Positions 43,805 to 55,051 of a stretch of DNA of 64,000 bases are shown here, one piece after another. Position 1 is the stretch's first letter; the number at the start of each line of letters is the position of its first letter. The position numbers and the translations under genes are program-made. The notes below the pieces were generated by a model. It worked only from the letters and a program-made list of their open reading frames with translations. It did not search any database and was not told the origin of the DNA. The stretch is from Nymphalis io (taxonomy: Eukaryota; Arthropoda; Insecta; Lepidoptera; Nymphalidae): assembly GCF_905147045.1 (NCBI RefSeq), contig NC_065911.1, forward strand, positions 4,960,001 to 5,024,000. Reading direction: 5' to 3'.

Positions 43805-44346
43805 GTGTTACTTGCACGTGATTGTTACCCGCGATCTTTGATTAGCATCTCCCTGTTCTGTGATTTATTGTAAAATTAATAATCCAATGAAGATATTATA
43901 AATTTCTTCTACATATTAATATACTTCTTGCTTAAATTAACTTAAAGGTCAGACACGCGACAACGTCAATTATGTGTCAATTTATTTGTCAAATCAACGT
44001 GTATGATTGATTTGAATTCAGCAGTCTGCTTGCATAAATCTATTGAGCTTTAATGCGCTAATCAAATGTGACCTAACATACATATTGTTATCTTAAGTTT
44101 TCTATATTGTTTGATTAACAGCGATTAAGGAACCGTTCATTCGATATTGTCTTATCTTTAATTTTATTTGAAAATACAAAAAGTACCTAGTTAATTTTTA
44201 AAATCAAAATACAATTTATTTAAGGCTTTTTGTGATGAAAATTTATAAGATTAATTAAACGTAAAACTTTAGTATGAACTAAATTATAATATAATATTTT
44301 AGGGCAGAAGTGAAATATCAATTATAATGACAATTAATTCGAGTGG
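43805..44346. other. A/T-rich stretch, nothing recognised
   Basis: No gene or repeat was recognised. Confidence 0.45.
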
Positions 44347-44384
44347 AGATGGAGAGTGTACTTCGGCTTGCATACTTGTGCACT
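44347..44384 (+). mobile_element. SINE-B scrap
   Basis: GATGGAGAGTGTACTTCGG and CATACTTGTGCACTATAAT match the SINE-B middle; a SINE-A then inserted at its end. Confidence 0.55.
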
Positions 44385-44394
44385 ATAATTTATT

Positions 44395-44637
44395 CAGTAA
44401 CAGCCTGTTAATGTCCCACTGCTGGGCTAAGGTCTCCTCTCCCTTTTGAGGAGAAAGTTTGGAGCTTATTCCACCACGCTGCTCCAATGCGGGTTGGTAG
44501 AATACACATGTGGCAGGATTTCAATGAAATTAGACACATGCAGGTTTCCTCACGATGTTTTCCTTCACCGTCAAGCACGAGATGAATTATAAACACAAAT
44601 TAAGCACATGAAAATTCAGTGGTGCTTGCCCGGGTTT
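44395..44637 (-). mobile_element. SINE-A copy, 5'-truncated, with target-site duplication
   Basis: From CAGTAACAGCCTG to GCCCGGGTTT, stopping inside the B box so the A-box head is absent. ATAATTTATT at 44385-44394 and 44638-44647 is an exact 10-base duplication, so truncation happened at insertion, as expected of target-primed reverse transcription. Confidence 0.95.
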
Positions 44638-44647
44638 ATAATTTATT

Positions 44648-45116
44648 AGTTATCATAATAGCAAACAGAATCGAACCTGTAACTTTCACATAAGTTTCTC
44701 AATGTTATAAAACGGATACAGCATATTTTAATTACATTACCAAATCAACGATACTGTCATAAATACTATTTAAATGCAAAACACTGTTTTGATTAAGAAA
44801 TTTAAATAATTTAAGCTGGTGAAATTACTTTGGTTCGTGTATTGAAATATAATTATTAAAATAACTATTTAAGATGTTTTCTTTTTAAATTATTTGATGT
44901 TAATTCGATATGTACGAACTCTAAACAAATTAATAATTTGTTAATATTTATGTACTTTATTGTACATAAAAATGCTTAAAACTAATATTTAATTGCGTTT
45001 TACAATTATTAATTAGCCATGCCTTCGAGACAACTTAATCGAAAATAATTTAAGCACAAAACTTAGATAGCTGGTTCCATCAGCATAAAAGTAATTAATG
45101 TAAAGTAGAAGTCAGT
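44648..45116. other. A/T-rich stretch, nothing recognised
   Basis: GAATCGAACCTGTAAC near 44671 looks like a reversed B box from an old tRNA-like repeat; nothing else was seen. Confidence 0.35.
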
Positions 45117-45300
45117 GTTTCATCACCACGCTGCCCCAATACGAATTGGTGGTGTGTGACAACACGTGTGACTAAAAGGCAGGTTCTCTCACGATGGTTT
45201 CCTTCCCGACAAATATGAAATGATAAATTAACCCAGAATATTTACTTAAGATTCAGGTTAGAATGCCTGAATCTTAAGTGCCACTGTGCCATCTCGGCTT
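45117..45300 (-). mobile_element. SINE-A copy, decayed, with 14-base hairpin in the head
   Basis: CACCACGCTGCCCCAATACG, ACGATGGTTTCCTTCC and the reversed head GTGCCATCTCGGCTT match. Arms 45244-45257 and 45266-45279 (ACTTAAGATTCAGG and its complement) form a perfect hairpin where the family has TTAAGATTCACGCGTTC only once. Confidence 0.8.
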
Positions 45301-45884
45301 GTATATATAATTAACAATTTGTCCGAAATTGATATTCTGATAAATAAATTGCTAATGTAAAAACGCGAGTCCACTGACTCGCCGATTATTTTGTCGCTAA
45401 AATGTTTCTTTTTATTTTATTATGTTGACAAAACGGATTTGAGTAATCCGATATCAATCTGTTATGGCTCTATCGTTTTTTTTTATAAATCATGATATTT
45501 GGTGTTGCCTTTTAAATAAATTGTTATCTATATTTTTATATCTTTGTATTACACTCCTCAAATTTAATCCTTATAATGATTGGTTAAATCGTGAAATAAA
45601 CTTATAATAATTTTGTATATTTTTCCGTTAACTAAAAAATTGTGCTTATTTTTAAACGAATGTAAAATTTTATTGATACATTGAAACTAATTCTTTGCGT
45701 TAGCCAATTAAAAATATATATATAAAACATGACCGTAAAACCTACAAAAAAGCTTAGAAAAAATATCATATGGTTTCATTATTAAGGCACACCGTAACGA
45801 TAAAAAAACATAAATAATTTTTTTTATCTGTACCAATAAAAGTATACGGTTAATCACAAACGGCATTAATTGTTTAAAGCATGA
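45301..45884. other. A/T-rich stretch, nothing recognised
   Basis: No gene or repeat was recognised. Confidence 0.45.
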
Positions 45885-45976
45885 TTAGTTAAGTAATGCT
45901 GTGTCTTCTTTTTACAAATGTCAAATCAATAATGAGAGAAAGAGTGCTTGAGAGCGAAATCAGTGTTTAACTAAAC
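45885..45976 (+). mobile_element. MITE-like element, copy 3
   Basis: TTAGTTAAGTAATGCTGTG ... AATCAATAATGAGAGAAAGAG ... AATCAGTGTTTAACTAAAC. Terminal TTAGTTAA and TTAACTAA are inverted. Slightly longer than the other copies, with an extra GTGCTTGAGAGCG stretch. Confidence 0.62.
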
Positions 45977-46404
45977 AGTCGCTAAGCAACGTTAATAAGT
46001 GAGACCGAAAATTCTGTAGCGACAAAAATGTTATGTTACGGTTATCTTTTAAAATATAAGAATGTACAGACCCCACCCGATACAGTTTTATCATATATAT
46101 TGATTAGCTATAAGCTGCCCGTTGTCACTTCCCTGGCTATCAACGCCCACGCGGTCCCTTCAAGTATCATGTTACGGTAAAACAACAAAATATGCAAATA
46201 CAAAACAAACAACGTTGACATTTTAATGTTTGTCATCTCCGTCATTTGTTTTATCGTTTATAAAAAACTCGTAACGTTTTTATATGGACGTGAACAAACT
46301 GCCTGCTAATTTGTGATTATCTTTATTTCAAAGGTTTATTTTTTATTAAGACCTCTTTTTTACGAAATAAACACATAATATATAAAGATAAGTTTCTTTT
46401 AAAC
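45977..46404. other. Unique A/T-rich DNA
   Basis: Nothing recognised. Confidence 0.45.
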
Positions 46405-46704
46405 GAACTAATGGACCGTCTGATGGTAAGCGGTCACTTTTGCTCGTAGATACTGGTACTGTAAGTAATATGATTACTTACAGTACCACTATCTACGAGC
46501 GAGCACTACCCATAGACTTTGTCGCATTAAGAAATTTTAATCATTCCTTACATCGCCAGTGCGATCTTGAGAACAAAGATGTTACGCCCCTTTTGCCTGT
46601 GCCTGGCTCATTCAAACCGAAACAAAACAATACTTAGTAACGCTGTTTTTCGGTGGTATAGGTATGTGATGAGTACCCACTCACCCACCTAGACGGATTT
46701 GCTT
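46405..46704 (-). mobile_element. RP290 copy with a 28-base hairpin
   Basis: AATGGACCGTCTGATGGTAAG, CATTCCTTACATCGCCAGTG, TCATTCAAACCG and ACCTAGACGGATTTGC follow RP290 order. Arms 46442-46469 and 46473-46500 pair over 28 bases with one mismatch and a 3-base loop, the strongest hairpin in the window. The end abuts a SINE-B with almost no spacer. Confidence 0.85.
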
Positions 46705-46706
46705 AA

Positions 46707-46885
46707 TTTACGTGCTTTCCGAGGCACGGAATGTAAGCAATTTCCATACTTCATGGTTCTACCGAGAATTTGTCGACGGAAAAAATCTAAAACCTTTATA
46801 TTGGCCCGACCCTGGCTTTGAAGCTGACCTGGGTTCAATGCTCGGGGTCTATAACCTTAAGCTTTTCTAGACCAAAGAGGTAGAC
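46707..46885 (-). mobile_element. SINE-B copy, head side
   Basis: TTACGTGCTTTCCGAGGCACGG, TTTATATTGGCCCGACC and a reversed B box GGGTTCAATG followed by TTCTAGACCAAAGAGG match. The 3' half is missing at the junction with RP290. Confidence 0.8.
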
Positions 46886-47382
46886 AAGAAGTATGTAAGC
46901 CGCTCATTATCTCGTTAATAAAGAATTTAGTTGAATTTGCCAGCTCTTATCTTGGAGCTCAAAATATAAATTACTATATTTTAATTAAACTATTGTATGT
47001 ACTTTTCGGTTATTGTTTTAGAGTATGTGTTTAGTTTTAAGTATGTATATTATACGTTGTGTTGGCAGCATTAGTATATGGGCAGACTAACGACGCGAGT
47101 TTACGATCTTTTTACATATGTATACTAATTTAATTGATGAAAAAATAAATTGATTATTATAATTATTATTAATATGCTACTCAACCATTGGATGTTGTTA
47201 GAAGGTGTGATATCCCCTGTGTGCGCACGCACACTAGCATACTTAAAGTTAAATAATTGATAATTGGATAACATTCAACCAGATAGACCCTCATAAATTG
47301 ATCCAAGCGTTTTATTATATTATACATAAGGGTTATAATAAAATCTTATTATTTATTATATTGTTTGACATATTGAGAGAAG
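46886..47382. other. A/T-rich stretch, nothing recognised
   Basis: GTGTGCGCACGCACACTAGC at about 47220 may be a SINE-B scrap. Nothing else was seen. Confidence 0.4.
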
Positions 47383-47876
47383 TTTTTTTTATAGAATAGG
47401 AAGGCGAACGTGCATATAGGCCACCTGATGGTAAGTGGTCACCAACGCCCATAAACATTGGCTATATATATACGACGAGCCGGTTGGCGTGGTTGGTAGA
47501 TACTTGCCTTTCACGCCGAAGGTTGTGGGTTCGATTCCCACCCAGGACAGACATTTGTGTGCTTGAACATGTATGTTTGTCCTGTGTCTGGGTGTAATTA
47601 TCTATATAAGTATGTATTTACAAAAAGAAAAAGTAGTATATGTAGTATATCAGTTGTCTGGTTTCCATAATACAAGCTCTGCTTAGTTTGGGATCAGATG
47701 GCCGTGTGTGAATAATGTCCCAATATTATATAAGAACTAAGATGTTATGTCCCTTGTAAGATGTTATCACCCTTCAAACCGGAACACAACAATACCAAGT
47801 ACTGCTGTTTTGCGGTAGAATATCTGATGTGGGAGGTACCTACCCAGACGAGCTTGCACAAAGCTCCACCACCAGT
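47383..47876 (-). mobile_element. RP290 copy interrupted by SINE-C
   Basis: The tail part 47383-47461 (T run, ATAGAATAGGAAGGCG to ATAAACATTGGC) and the head part from about 47736 (AAGAACTAAGATGTTATG to GCTCCACCACCAGT) are two halves of one RP290. About 60 bases of RP290 are missing at the break, and a second small gap lies after CCCTTGTAAG. Confidence 0.9.
47473..47735 (+). mobile_element. SINE-C copy 2, nested in RP290
   Basis: The head GAGCCGGTTGGCGTGGTTGG (A box), the anticodon loop CTTTCAC, and a perfect B box GGGTTCGATTCCC, then GTTTGTCCTGTGTCTGGGTG and AATAATGTCCC. It is less decayed than copy 1 at 3424-3682, where the B box reads GGGTTAGATTCCC. Confidence 0.85.
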
Positions 47877-48103
47877 AAAAGATAACTATTTATTATTCCC
47901 TTATTAAATTGTCCTAAGTGTATGAGTTATTAGTAAGTTCTAACGGCCTACCTATAAACAATGCAATTATAAGAATGTTCGTTACACTCAAAAACGTTAC
48001 ATAAAGAAACTTACTCCAATTCGACCTTGAAAATATACTTCAACTGAGATTGACGAAGATTCGCTTCAAAAAAATTCTACTCAGGAAATTTTGACGGTTA
48101 AAT

Positions 48104-48104
48104 G

Positions 48105-48154
<50 letters not shown>
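48104..48154. repeat. (AT)n microsatellite
   Basis: An uninterrupted alternating AT run of about 50 bases. Confidence 0.95.
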
Positions 48155-48159
<5 letters not shown>

Positions 48160-48497
48160 ATTAGAAGAATTTCCTCAATTAGACATCAAAATCTCATAAC
48201 ACGTTTAAGTACGTTATAATTTTAATAAATGACTTTTCGTAACAGCACTCGTTAAGACGAAATGTTAAGAGTACTTAATGTCATGTAAACACCACTTTAA
48301 ATTTGCCGAATTGCAGATTGAGACGCTTATTTTTTTTTACATAAATTCAACTTTATAGCTTTATCATAAAGTCCAATATAAATTATAATAATTATGTGTT
48401 ATATAATTATAATGTAAAAACAAAAAAGAAAGTATTTACCGTTATGATTGCTTTGAAAGAATTCCAAAGTTTCAATATGCTATAAAAAAGTTTTCTT
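48155..48497. other. A/T-rich stretch, nothing recognised
   Basis: No gene or repeat was recognised. Confidence 0.45.
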
Positions 48498-48583
48498 TGG
48501 CTATTCTGTGAGAAGAAACTCTTGAAGAAATTCACCGCTACACGTTCGTGAAATGTGCGTGAGGTATTATGCGACATTGACTG
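48498..48583 (+). repeat. Unclassified dispersed repeat U2, copy 3
   Basis: TGGCTATTCTGTGAGAAGAAA, TTCACCGC, CGTTCGTGAAATGTG and TATGCGACATTGACTG match the other U2 copies; downstream ACAAGCATCAAAATAGCGTAT also resembles 37475-37495. Confidence 0.58.
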
Positions 48584-48691
48584 TAATAATTATAACATTT
48601 AAAGGATACAAGCATCAAAATAGCGTATCATCTTAAGTCAGTTTACAGCATTTCACGAATTAGATACGAAGTGAATTACAGAAAAGCTCTA

Positions 48692-49020
48692 CGATTTCAG
48701 CCACGGTGGACAATCTCAAATGCCAACTGTGCAAGACACATTATAGTGCAAAAGTGCTTGCGCAAACACAGGTGCTTTCTCTATTACCTCACTTTCATAA
48801 TCCGATAGGGCGGTAAATCCAACGCGACCGGAAAGAGTTCACTTTACGTGATTTCCGGAGTGTGTGTAGATGTGTACATACTCCAATTTCCAGACTCCTT
48901 GCTGCTTCTGAGATTTTTTTTACTGAAAACCCCGATAATATTTTATCGATCCGACCTGAGGTTTGAACCCAAGACGTCGGATTCTGCCTTGTATCTAACC
49001 ACTATACCTCCGAGGCAATC
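48692..49020 (-). mobile_element. SINE-B copy, nearly full length
   Basis: GTGCTTGCGCAAACACAGGTG, ATAATCCGATAGGGCGG, GACCGGAAAGAGTTC, reversed B box GGTTTGAACCC and head TAACCACTATACCTCCGAGG. The open frame of 90 codons on the plus strand is SINE-derived. Confidence 0.88.
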
Positions 49021-51039
49021 CTTAAATCAAAGTTTATATCGTAAAATCACGTCTTCACTCTCTCACACATCTACACTTACTTGTATGTTAATAAATTATT
49101 ATATTACAATAACATGTTAGTTATATTAACCTTATATTAATAAAACAGAATAATTTAACACAATTTGATTTCAAGGCGTTTATAAAAGTAATCTAAACCA
49201 TCCGAGAACACAACGCCATGGGTCCTAAGCGATTGCGCTTCGATTTATTCCGACTTACAAACTAATTGGCATGTAGCGATCAGTCCGCATTCCACACCTT
49301 CTCGCTACCAGTCCACTCAGCCCTGATAGTGTCCCGATATGTTGTGACTGATATAAGGGCATAGACACTAGACTTTAGATACTGTATTTTATTTGCAAGA
49401 CATGGTTATTTAATGTTAGCTATTTTTATCAGAATTTTAAACTGTAATCGACCATAAATTCCAATATTGACAGAGTCTTCTTCTGAAGAAGGCTTAATTA
49501 GTGAATCCTTCATCTAAACATTTTCATACTTTTTTTAGTTTATTTTGTCCATGTAGTAACTGTTGAACGATGATCCTTATATTTTTTACAAATATGCAGT
49601 TTTTAGGCTATGTTACAATATGATTTAATATGTAATAGTAGCTCGCTTGTTTGTCGTTCATTCCCGATTAGACGGGATAAAATTGAAGAAGTAAAAATGT
49701 TTCGGGTTCTGACATGGTATAATCTGTTTGCTTACTTAATTTTTGATCAAGATCATATGACATTATGCCAAATATTATTTTTATTTTTTATTTTCATCAA
49801 TAGATGGTGCTAGTTGTATTTTACAACGCGCTATAACTATGCTTTTTTGTAAGTAGTTAATAAGACTTGGCCTATTTAAAATTTGACAGAACAATTACAC
49901 TATCTGAACTACATATTCGGTGGTTTTATTGTAAAGTTAGTACAGTACTGCCGGGTAGAGGGTAGCCCCCATACAATTTTATGTAAATAAATACATTTCA
50001 GATTAAGTAAAACTAAGGAGACAGGTACCATATTAATAAGGATAAACATACATTTAGAATATGAATTGCAACACTGTGTGTGTTAAAGAGAGAGAAAGAG
50101 AAGAAGCCAAAGCCTGTTGATTACTGTATATTATTACATATACAGCTGAATTTGTTGAAAAATCACTTGAATCGTTAGTCTTTAAATGGTAACAACCAGA
50201 TATACAAACAACCTTAAAACACGACTCCCTTTGATGGCGACTTTAGAAACACGTTTCTGACATACACTTAACAAATAAAAATCACACTAGCAATAAAAAC
50301 ATTACGAACGAGCCGACAAACAAGAAGACAAATTATCTTTACCTTAATATGGTAATAATCATTACATTTTTATATTTACTTAAGCCATTTTAGCCGATGA
50401 TAGTGTCATTGGCCCACGTCGTCTCCTTCTAATTTATTGTGGGTGCGATGAAAATTATGAAAGTTGTATTCTTTATATCGGCTGATCTGCTTGGCTTCTG
50501 GACGTCTTGTAAAACTTGCACCCACGTGATTCTAATCGGGGAGTGACCATGATTCAATGGCTATTTCGGGACAATCCATATTAATACATTTTTACATTTA
50601 ACGAAATTCACAAATGAATGTAATAATTGTTTACTTCCAAATTCCAATTAATTAAATGATGGATAAAATAAAGTATATATACCAACATTCATTATTTTTA
50701 AAAATAGATCTAAGTAAATAACAATGACATATAATTACTGTTACAACCTATATTTTTGTAAATTGTATTACAAAAAATATAGTTTGTATATAGTATATTT
50801 TTTGTTTAACCCTTTTGTGTGCAATATAGAAAGCATATAATATTACTTTAAAATATCTTTAGGTATTCTTGTTCCATAGTGAGTTCATGACTTTATCTTG
50901 AGAAAACAATTTAATTCGATGTAATGTTTTGACTCCGAGCTGAAAGATAGATAATCTTATAACAAATTAAAAGACAAAGAAATTAATCAAAATCCTTGTG
51001 AAGTAGAAATACTCTAAAGTAATAATAGCATGAGCTACA
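49021..51039. other. Unique DNA with a GC-richer island at 49200-49370
   Basis: The island (GAACACAACGCCATGGG, TTCTCGCTACCAGTCC) has a 28-codon open minus frame without start or splice support. The rest is A/T-rich with nothing recognised. Confidence 0.28.
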
Positions 51040-51175
51040 TAGCTGGGCTGGGCCTCTTTTCTATTTTAAAAAGGACAGTTGGAGCTTGTTCCACCACGCT
51101 ACTCCAAAGCGTTTCTTCAAACCTTCTCCTCAAAAGGAGAGGAGGCCTTAGCCCAGCAGTGGGACATTCACAGTC
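51040..51175. mobile_element. Two SINE-A tail pieces in inverted arrangement
   Basis: 51040-51110 reads as SINE-A tail in reverse (TTGGAGCTTGTTCCACCACGC) and 51118-51175 as the same tail in the forward direction (CCTTCTCCTCAAAAGGAGAG, TTAGCCCAGCAGTGGG). The forward half is much better preserved, so either two insertions or an inverted duplication. Confidence 0.8.
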
Positions 51176-52879
51176 TGAAGGTATCAGTAACGGGTAAATT
51201 ATAAAACATCGAATTGTACCAACAATCTTCGGTTGAGATTAAAGTTCAAAAAGTTCGTTTTCGAAAATAATTATTTTTAAACACAATAAGGATACGGGAT
51301 ACTCTTTAACCAAAGTATTTTATGGATAGCAAATACAATAATATTTTTTAACTAGTTGTGCCCCGCGGTTTTTTCAACGCTAAATTTGTGTATATAGCTG
51401 TTTCATACACAAGATGATATTCACTAAATAAAATTTAGTTTCGTCATATCGATTAAGGGATATGGTTCATGCTCCATTCCTAGCATATATGTAATTATTA
51501 TTATTATTATTATATGTAATTATACAACCTCAAGAAATGGGCTATCCTTTTCAATTTTTTTAAAGCATTCACACTCATTCTCAAGCTTATAACATAAATA
51601 TTGATAGAAATACACATATGTAATATGTTATGTAAAAACATTAATAATTCTTGATGTCTCTTTCTTTTTATGTATCAAAACATAGTTGAAAACAATTTAA
51701 ATTTCGAACAATTAAAATAAACTGAAATAAAATTTAAAACGGCGTGTATAATTTAAAAAAAGAACGCGAGTCTCAATTATACCTGTATCTTCACAGATAA
51801 TTTCCTTATTTAGGCAAAGGATAAAAATTAAAAAAAAAAACATATTTTTAAGATAAAATTTTCAAGCGCAACCCATACCGAGAATCTGACATGATCGTGA
51901 TACTTATCTCATATGCAATTTGGAAACATGCAAAACAAGAGGTCATCGATCATTCACGGTAATAAAACATATCAAATTTTAATTACGATCACACGTGAAT
52001 CTTGTACTGAGAAACACCTTAGATATATACAGAAATATATTACATTTATTATAATTTAGCATGTAGTTCGTAGCAATAATTAAAATAATTGAACTTATGT
52101 TCGTATGTGTATTTCTTTCCATTTTTTTTAATAATTATGTACGTTTGTAATTATTACATATATCAGATACACCCTTTTTAAACTACATATATGTGTGTTT
52201 ATAATTTTTTAACGTATCGAATGTTAATGCACCTTAATAAAAAATATTAAAAAAAATATATAGTATTTTCTAGATTATTTCTTTCGTACGTGGTTACGTG
52301 TATAAATAGTATTTAATGTATAAAAAATAAAATTTAATAACAATGAATTTTCTTGTAAACATATTAATTAAACTCGTTTTACTGTTGTTTTATTTCGTAT
52401 TGTATTTTATATTCCAGATTAGTTGTTCACAGTTAATCATGGAATGGTAATTTCGTAAAGTTATACAGCCTTCCTCAATAAAGGCCTATCTAACGGAATT
52501 AGTTTTTATATCGTAATGTTTATTTCTGCGAATAGCGAGAATAAACTAAAACCTCACAAGTTTATATTACTATAAAGTCAGAAGATTCCTTGATCTATAT
52601 AACAGCGTTTTAAAAAAAAGGATGACGTACGCTAATACCGCCATTTTATTAGTGGACAGAAAGGTGAAGTAATTAATTAATTATTGGCGCCACTTGTGAT
52701 TTGTTGAATGTTTTCAAATGTATTATTTGTATTTTTAAGAATAATTGAGTGAGTAATTTGCATCAATTTATATGATTTTGTGTTCTATTTTTAAATATAC
52801 ACGTACTGATTTTTTTAACACATTTTGAATTCGAATTTCGAACATTCGATTTTACATTGTTATCCTGTTGTATTGGTTG
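51176..52879. other. A/T-rich DNA, possible old retroposon scrap at 51355
   Basis: TTAACTAGTTGTGCCCCGCGG resembles the start of a common lepidopteran RTE-like repeat, without further support. A (TTA)n run is at about 51495. No gene was recognised. Confidence 0.35.
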
Positions 52880-52912
52880 TATATCTATAATGTCCCATAC
52901 ATTATAGATATA
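52880..52912. repeat. Perfect 14-base hairpin in unique DNA
   Basis: The arm TATATCTATAATGT (52880-52893) is the exact complement of 52899-52912, with a 5-base loop CCCAT. No repeat family surrounds it. Confidence 0.85.
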
Positions 52913-53756
52913 TATACGGATTTATGTGGTTGGTAAAGCGGTTGGCAGTAGTAATTGAACTGGATATTGCGTTAACGGTCACAGATTCAATACACGATTA
53001 TTATAAGTTTGTCTACGTACATATCAAAATCAACGGACATTCTTATTTAAACGATTAATTAAATGCTTTATTTAATATGATAATTGATTAGCTATTGAAG
53101 TAATGATAAATTAAAAACTAAAAAGCGTATTAAAATAATATTTTTACTTATAACAACATAGTTGTTTGAGAAATGATAATGAAATTAAAGGTACCCAAAA
53201 CTTTTAAGTCACATACTGCTTCTTAATTAGATAAACATAAGTTTGAATTTAGAATAACAACGTTGACCTTTTTTTAAATATTAAAAACCAAAAAGTTTTC
53301 ACCTATCAAAAAAAAACACCGAAAATATTTCAAATTACCGAATTTCCGCAAACGATAAATCATGACGAAATGCAATAGTAAAGTGAACGTTACGGAGTAT
53401 CTAATATTATTGTAATCAATTTTGAACCGTCACATCGCCGAGGATTATATAGGCAAGTAGGTTAATTAAACATCATCAAGATTAATTACTGTAAAATGAA
53501 CATCTGTATAATCAAAGCAAGCGCTCTAGTTTGTTGGATTGATTAAAAGAACTACTATTACGCGGTAAATAGTCTTTTATATCTATAAAGCTTTTTAATA
53601 ACTTAAATAATACCTTTGAGTAGATTTTTAATACATTAATCGGTTATAAATCAAGCAAAGTAAAAGCCCCCCATTTTATTCTACTACCCCTCTACTCTTG
53701 TAGCGTTGCAAGTCGATTTGGATTTTCGTAATTCGTTTTTGTACAAATTTCGTTGT
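52913..53756. other. A/T-rich stretch, nothing recognised
   Basis: No gene or repeat was recognised. Confidence 0.45.
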
Positions 53757-53806
53757 CCGCTTGACTAATTTCGGTCATCGCGGCCATATTATAGTGGGAC
53801 CACGGT
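53757..53806 (-). mobile_element. SINE-B scrap
   Basis: CCGCTTGACTAATTTCGGTC, ATCGCGGCC and ATATTATAGTG are the SINE-B 3' end in reverse. Confidence 0.6.
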
Positions 53807-54171
53807 ACCTTATTATACTCCTTTTAGTAATTCATTTATTTGCATTTGTAATTTTTTACCGTTTTGAAGATTACCCGGACAAAAACACAGACATACATAC
53901 AGAAGGTTTTTGACATAGTTACTATCATAACGACGATGCGATATATTATTATCACAATAATAAATTTTATATGCTATTTGTGTATGTATAGAATGTTTCT
54001 GATGCGTATGTGTGGGTGTGTGTACGTGTTTTACTTAGATTTTTTTTTTACATTTTTTTGTTATTTTTATATGAGGAAGACGGCAATGATCTAACTGATG
54101 GTAAAAATTAACATCGCCAATATTCGCACGATAAAACGTCGCAGACTGTGAGTTATTGCACAGGATGTCCT
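53807..54171. other. A/T-rich stretch
   Basis: A 76-codon plus frame (53864-54094) has no recognisable domain. Nothing else was seen. Confidence 0.4.
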
Positions 54172-54372
54172 CCTGAACGATTTCGGCCATAGCGGCGAGT
54201 CTCAAGAGAGATTAGACTGCTATACGAGGCACGAGAGGGTACTTACTTCCAACGCGGACTCCGGGCTGCTCCTGAGAAAGAAAGAAAAACTCAATAACGC
54301 ACGACCGGGGTTTGTACCCAGGAACTCTGTATCTGCGGCCTTATATCTAGCTACTAGACCAATGACGCAGTC
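54172..54372 (-). mobile_element. SINE-B copy with internal deletion
   Basis: GATTTCGGCCATAGCGGCG, CTCAAGAGAGATTAGAC, then directly ACGAGGCACGAGAGGG, CTCCGGGCTGCTCCTGAG and reversed head CTAGCTACTAGACCAATGACG, CAGTC. About 150 central bases are missing. Confidence 0.85.
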
Positions 54373-55051
54373 ATTGAATCACTTATTCCACATATAGAAA
54401 AAAATATTGACATTAAGTGGTATAAAACTAATGAGTTGAGCCGTATTACTCAATTAATCAACAATATCAATCCGAAATTATTTTTTATGTTCAATACTGT
54501 AAATAGAGATAGAGATAGGAACGAAAGAGACGGATGTTATACATAGGGACTATCCGTACTTATTTTTAGTCATCCTAGCACCCGCTGCCTACATAACTTG
54601 TAACAAGTCCTGCATTAGCGGTCATTTTCGTAACACGATCCGGTGCATGTATGTGTAATGCGCCTATAATTAATACTAAACGTCAAAAGATGCAAAGATT
54701 AGACCCTATCATAAATAGAAGATTTTAATCTGTCTGTATATTTCGCCAACATTGCCCGTTTATTATTTAATTTATGTTAATTTTTAAATTATTTAAAAAC
54801 AAACATAACATTGTGTATTTATTTTTATTGTTATTGCCATTAGCTTTTATGAAATGTTGTTTACATACAACGATATTACCGCCTCTTGCGCAGAAATGTT
54901 TATGTTGTTTAATAAAAATGCAAAAGCATTGATTGTATAAGTCCACAGACATATAAAACCTCTTTGTTTTTGTAATTGATAATATTATTGCCGGATAAAT
55001 GTTACTTACAAAATTATTTATTATATAAATATATTTGAAAAAGTATTATAT
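54373..55051. other. A/T-rich stretch, nothing recognised
   Basis: No gene or repeat was recognised. Confidence 0.45.

Noticed and set aside
47473..47545. Possible tRNA gene
   Set aside because: The A box, anticodon loop and B box are present, but there is no paired acceptor stem and the sequence continues as the SINE-C body.
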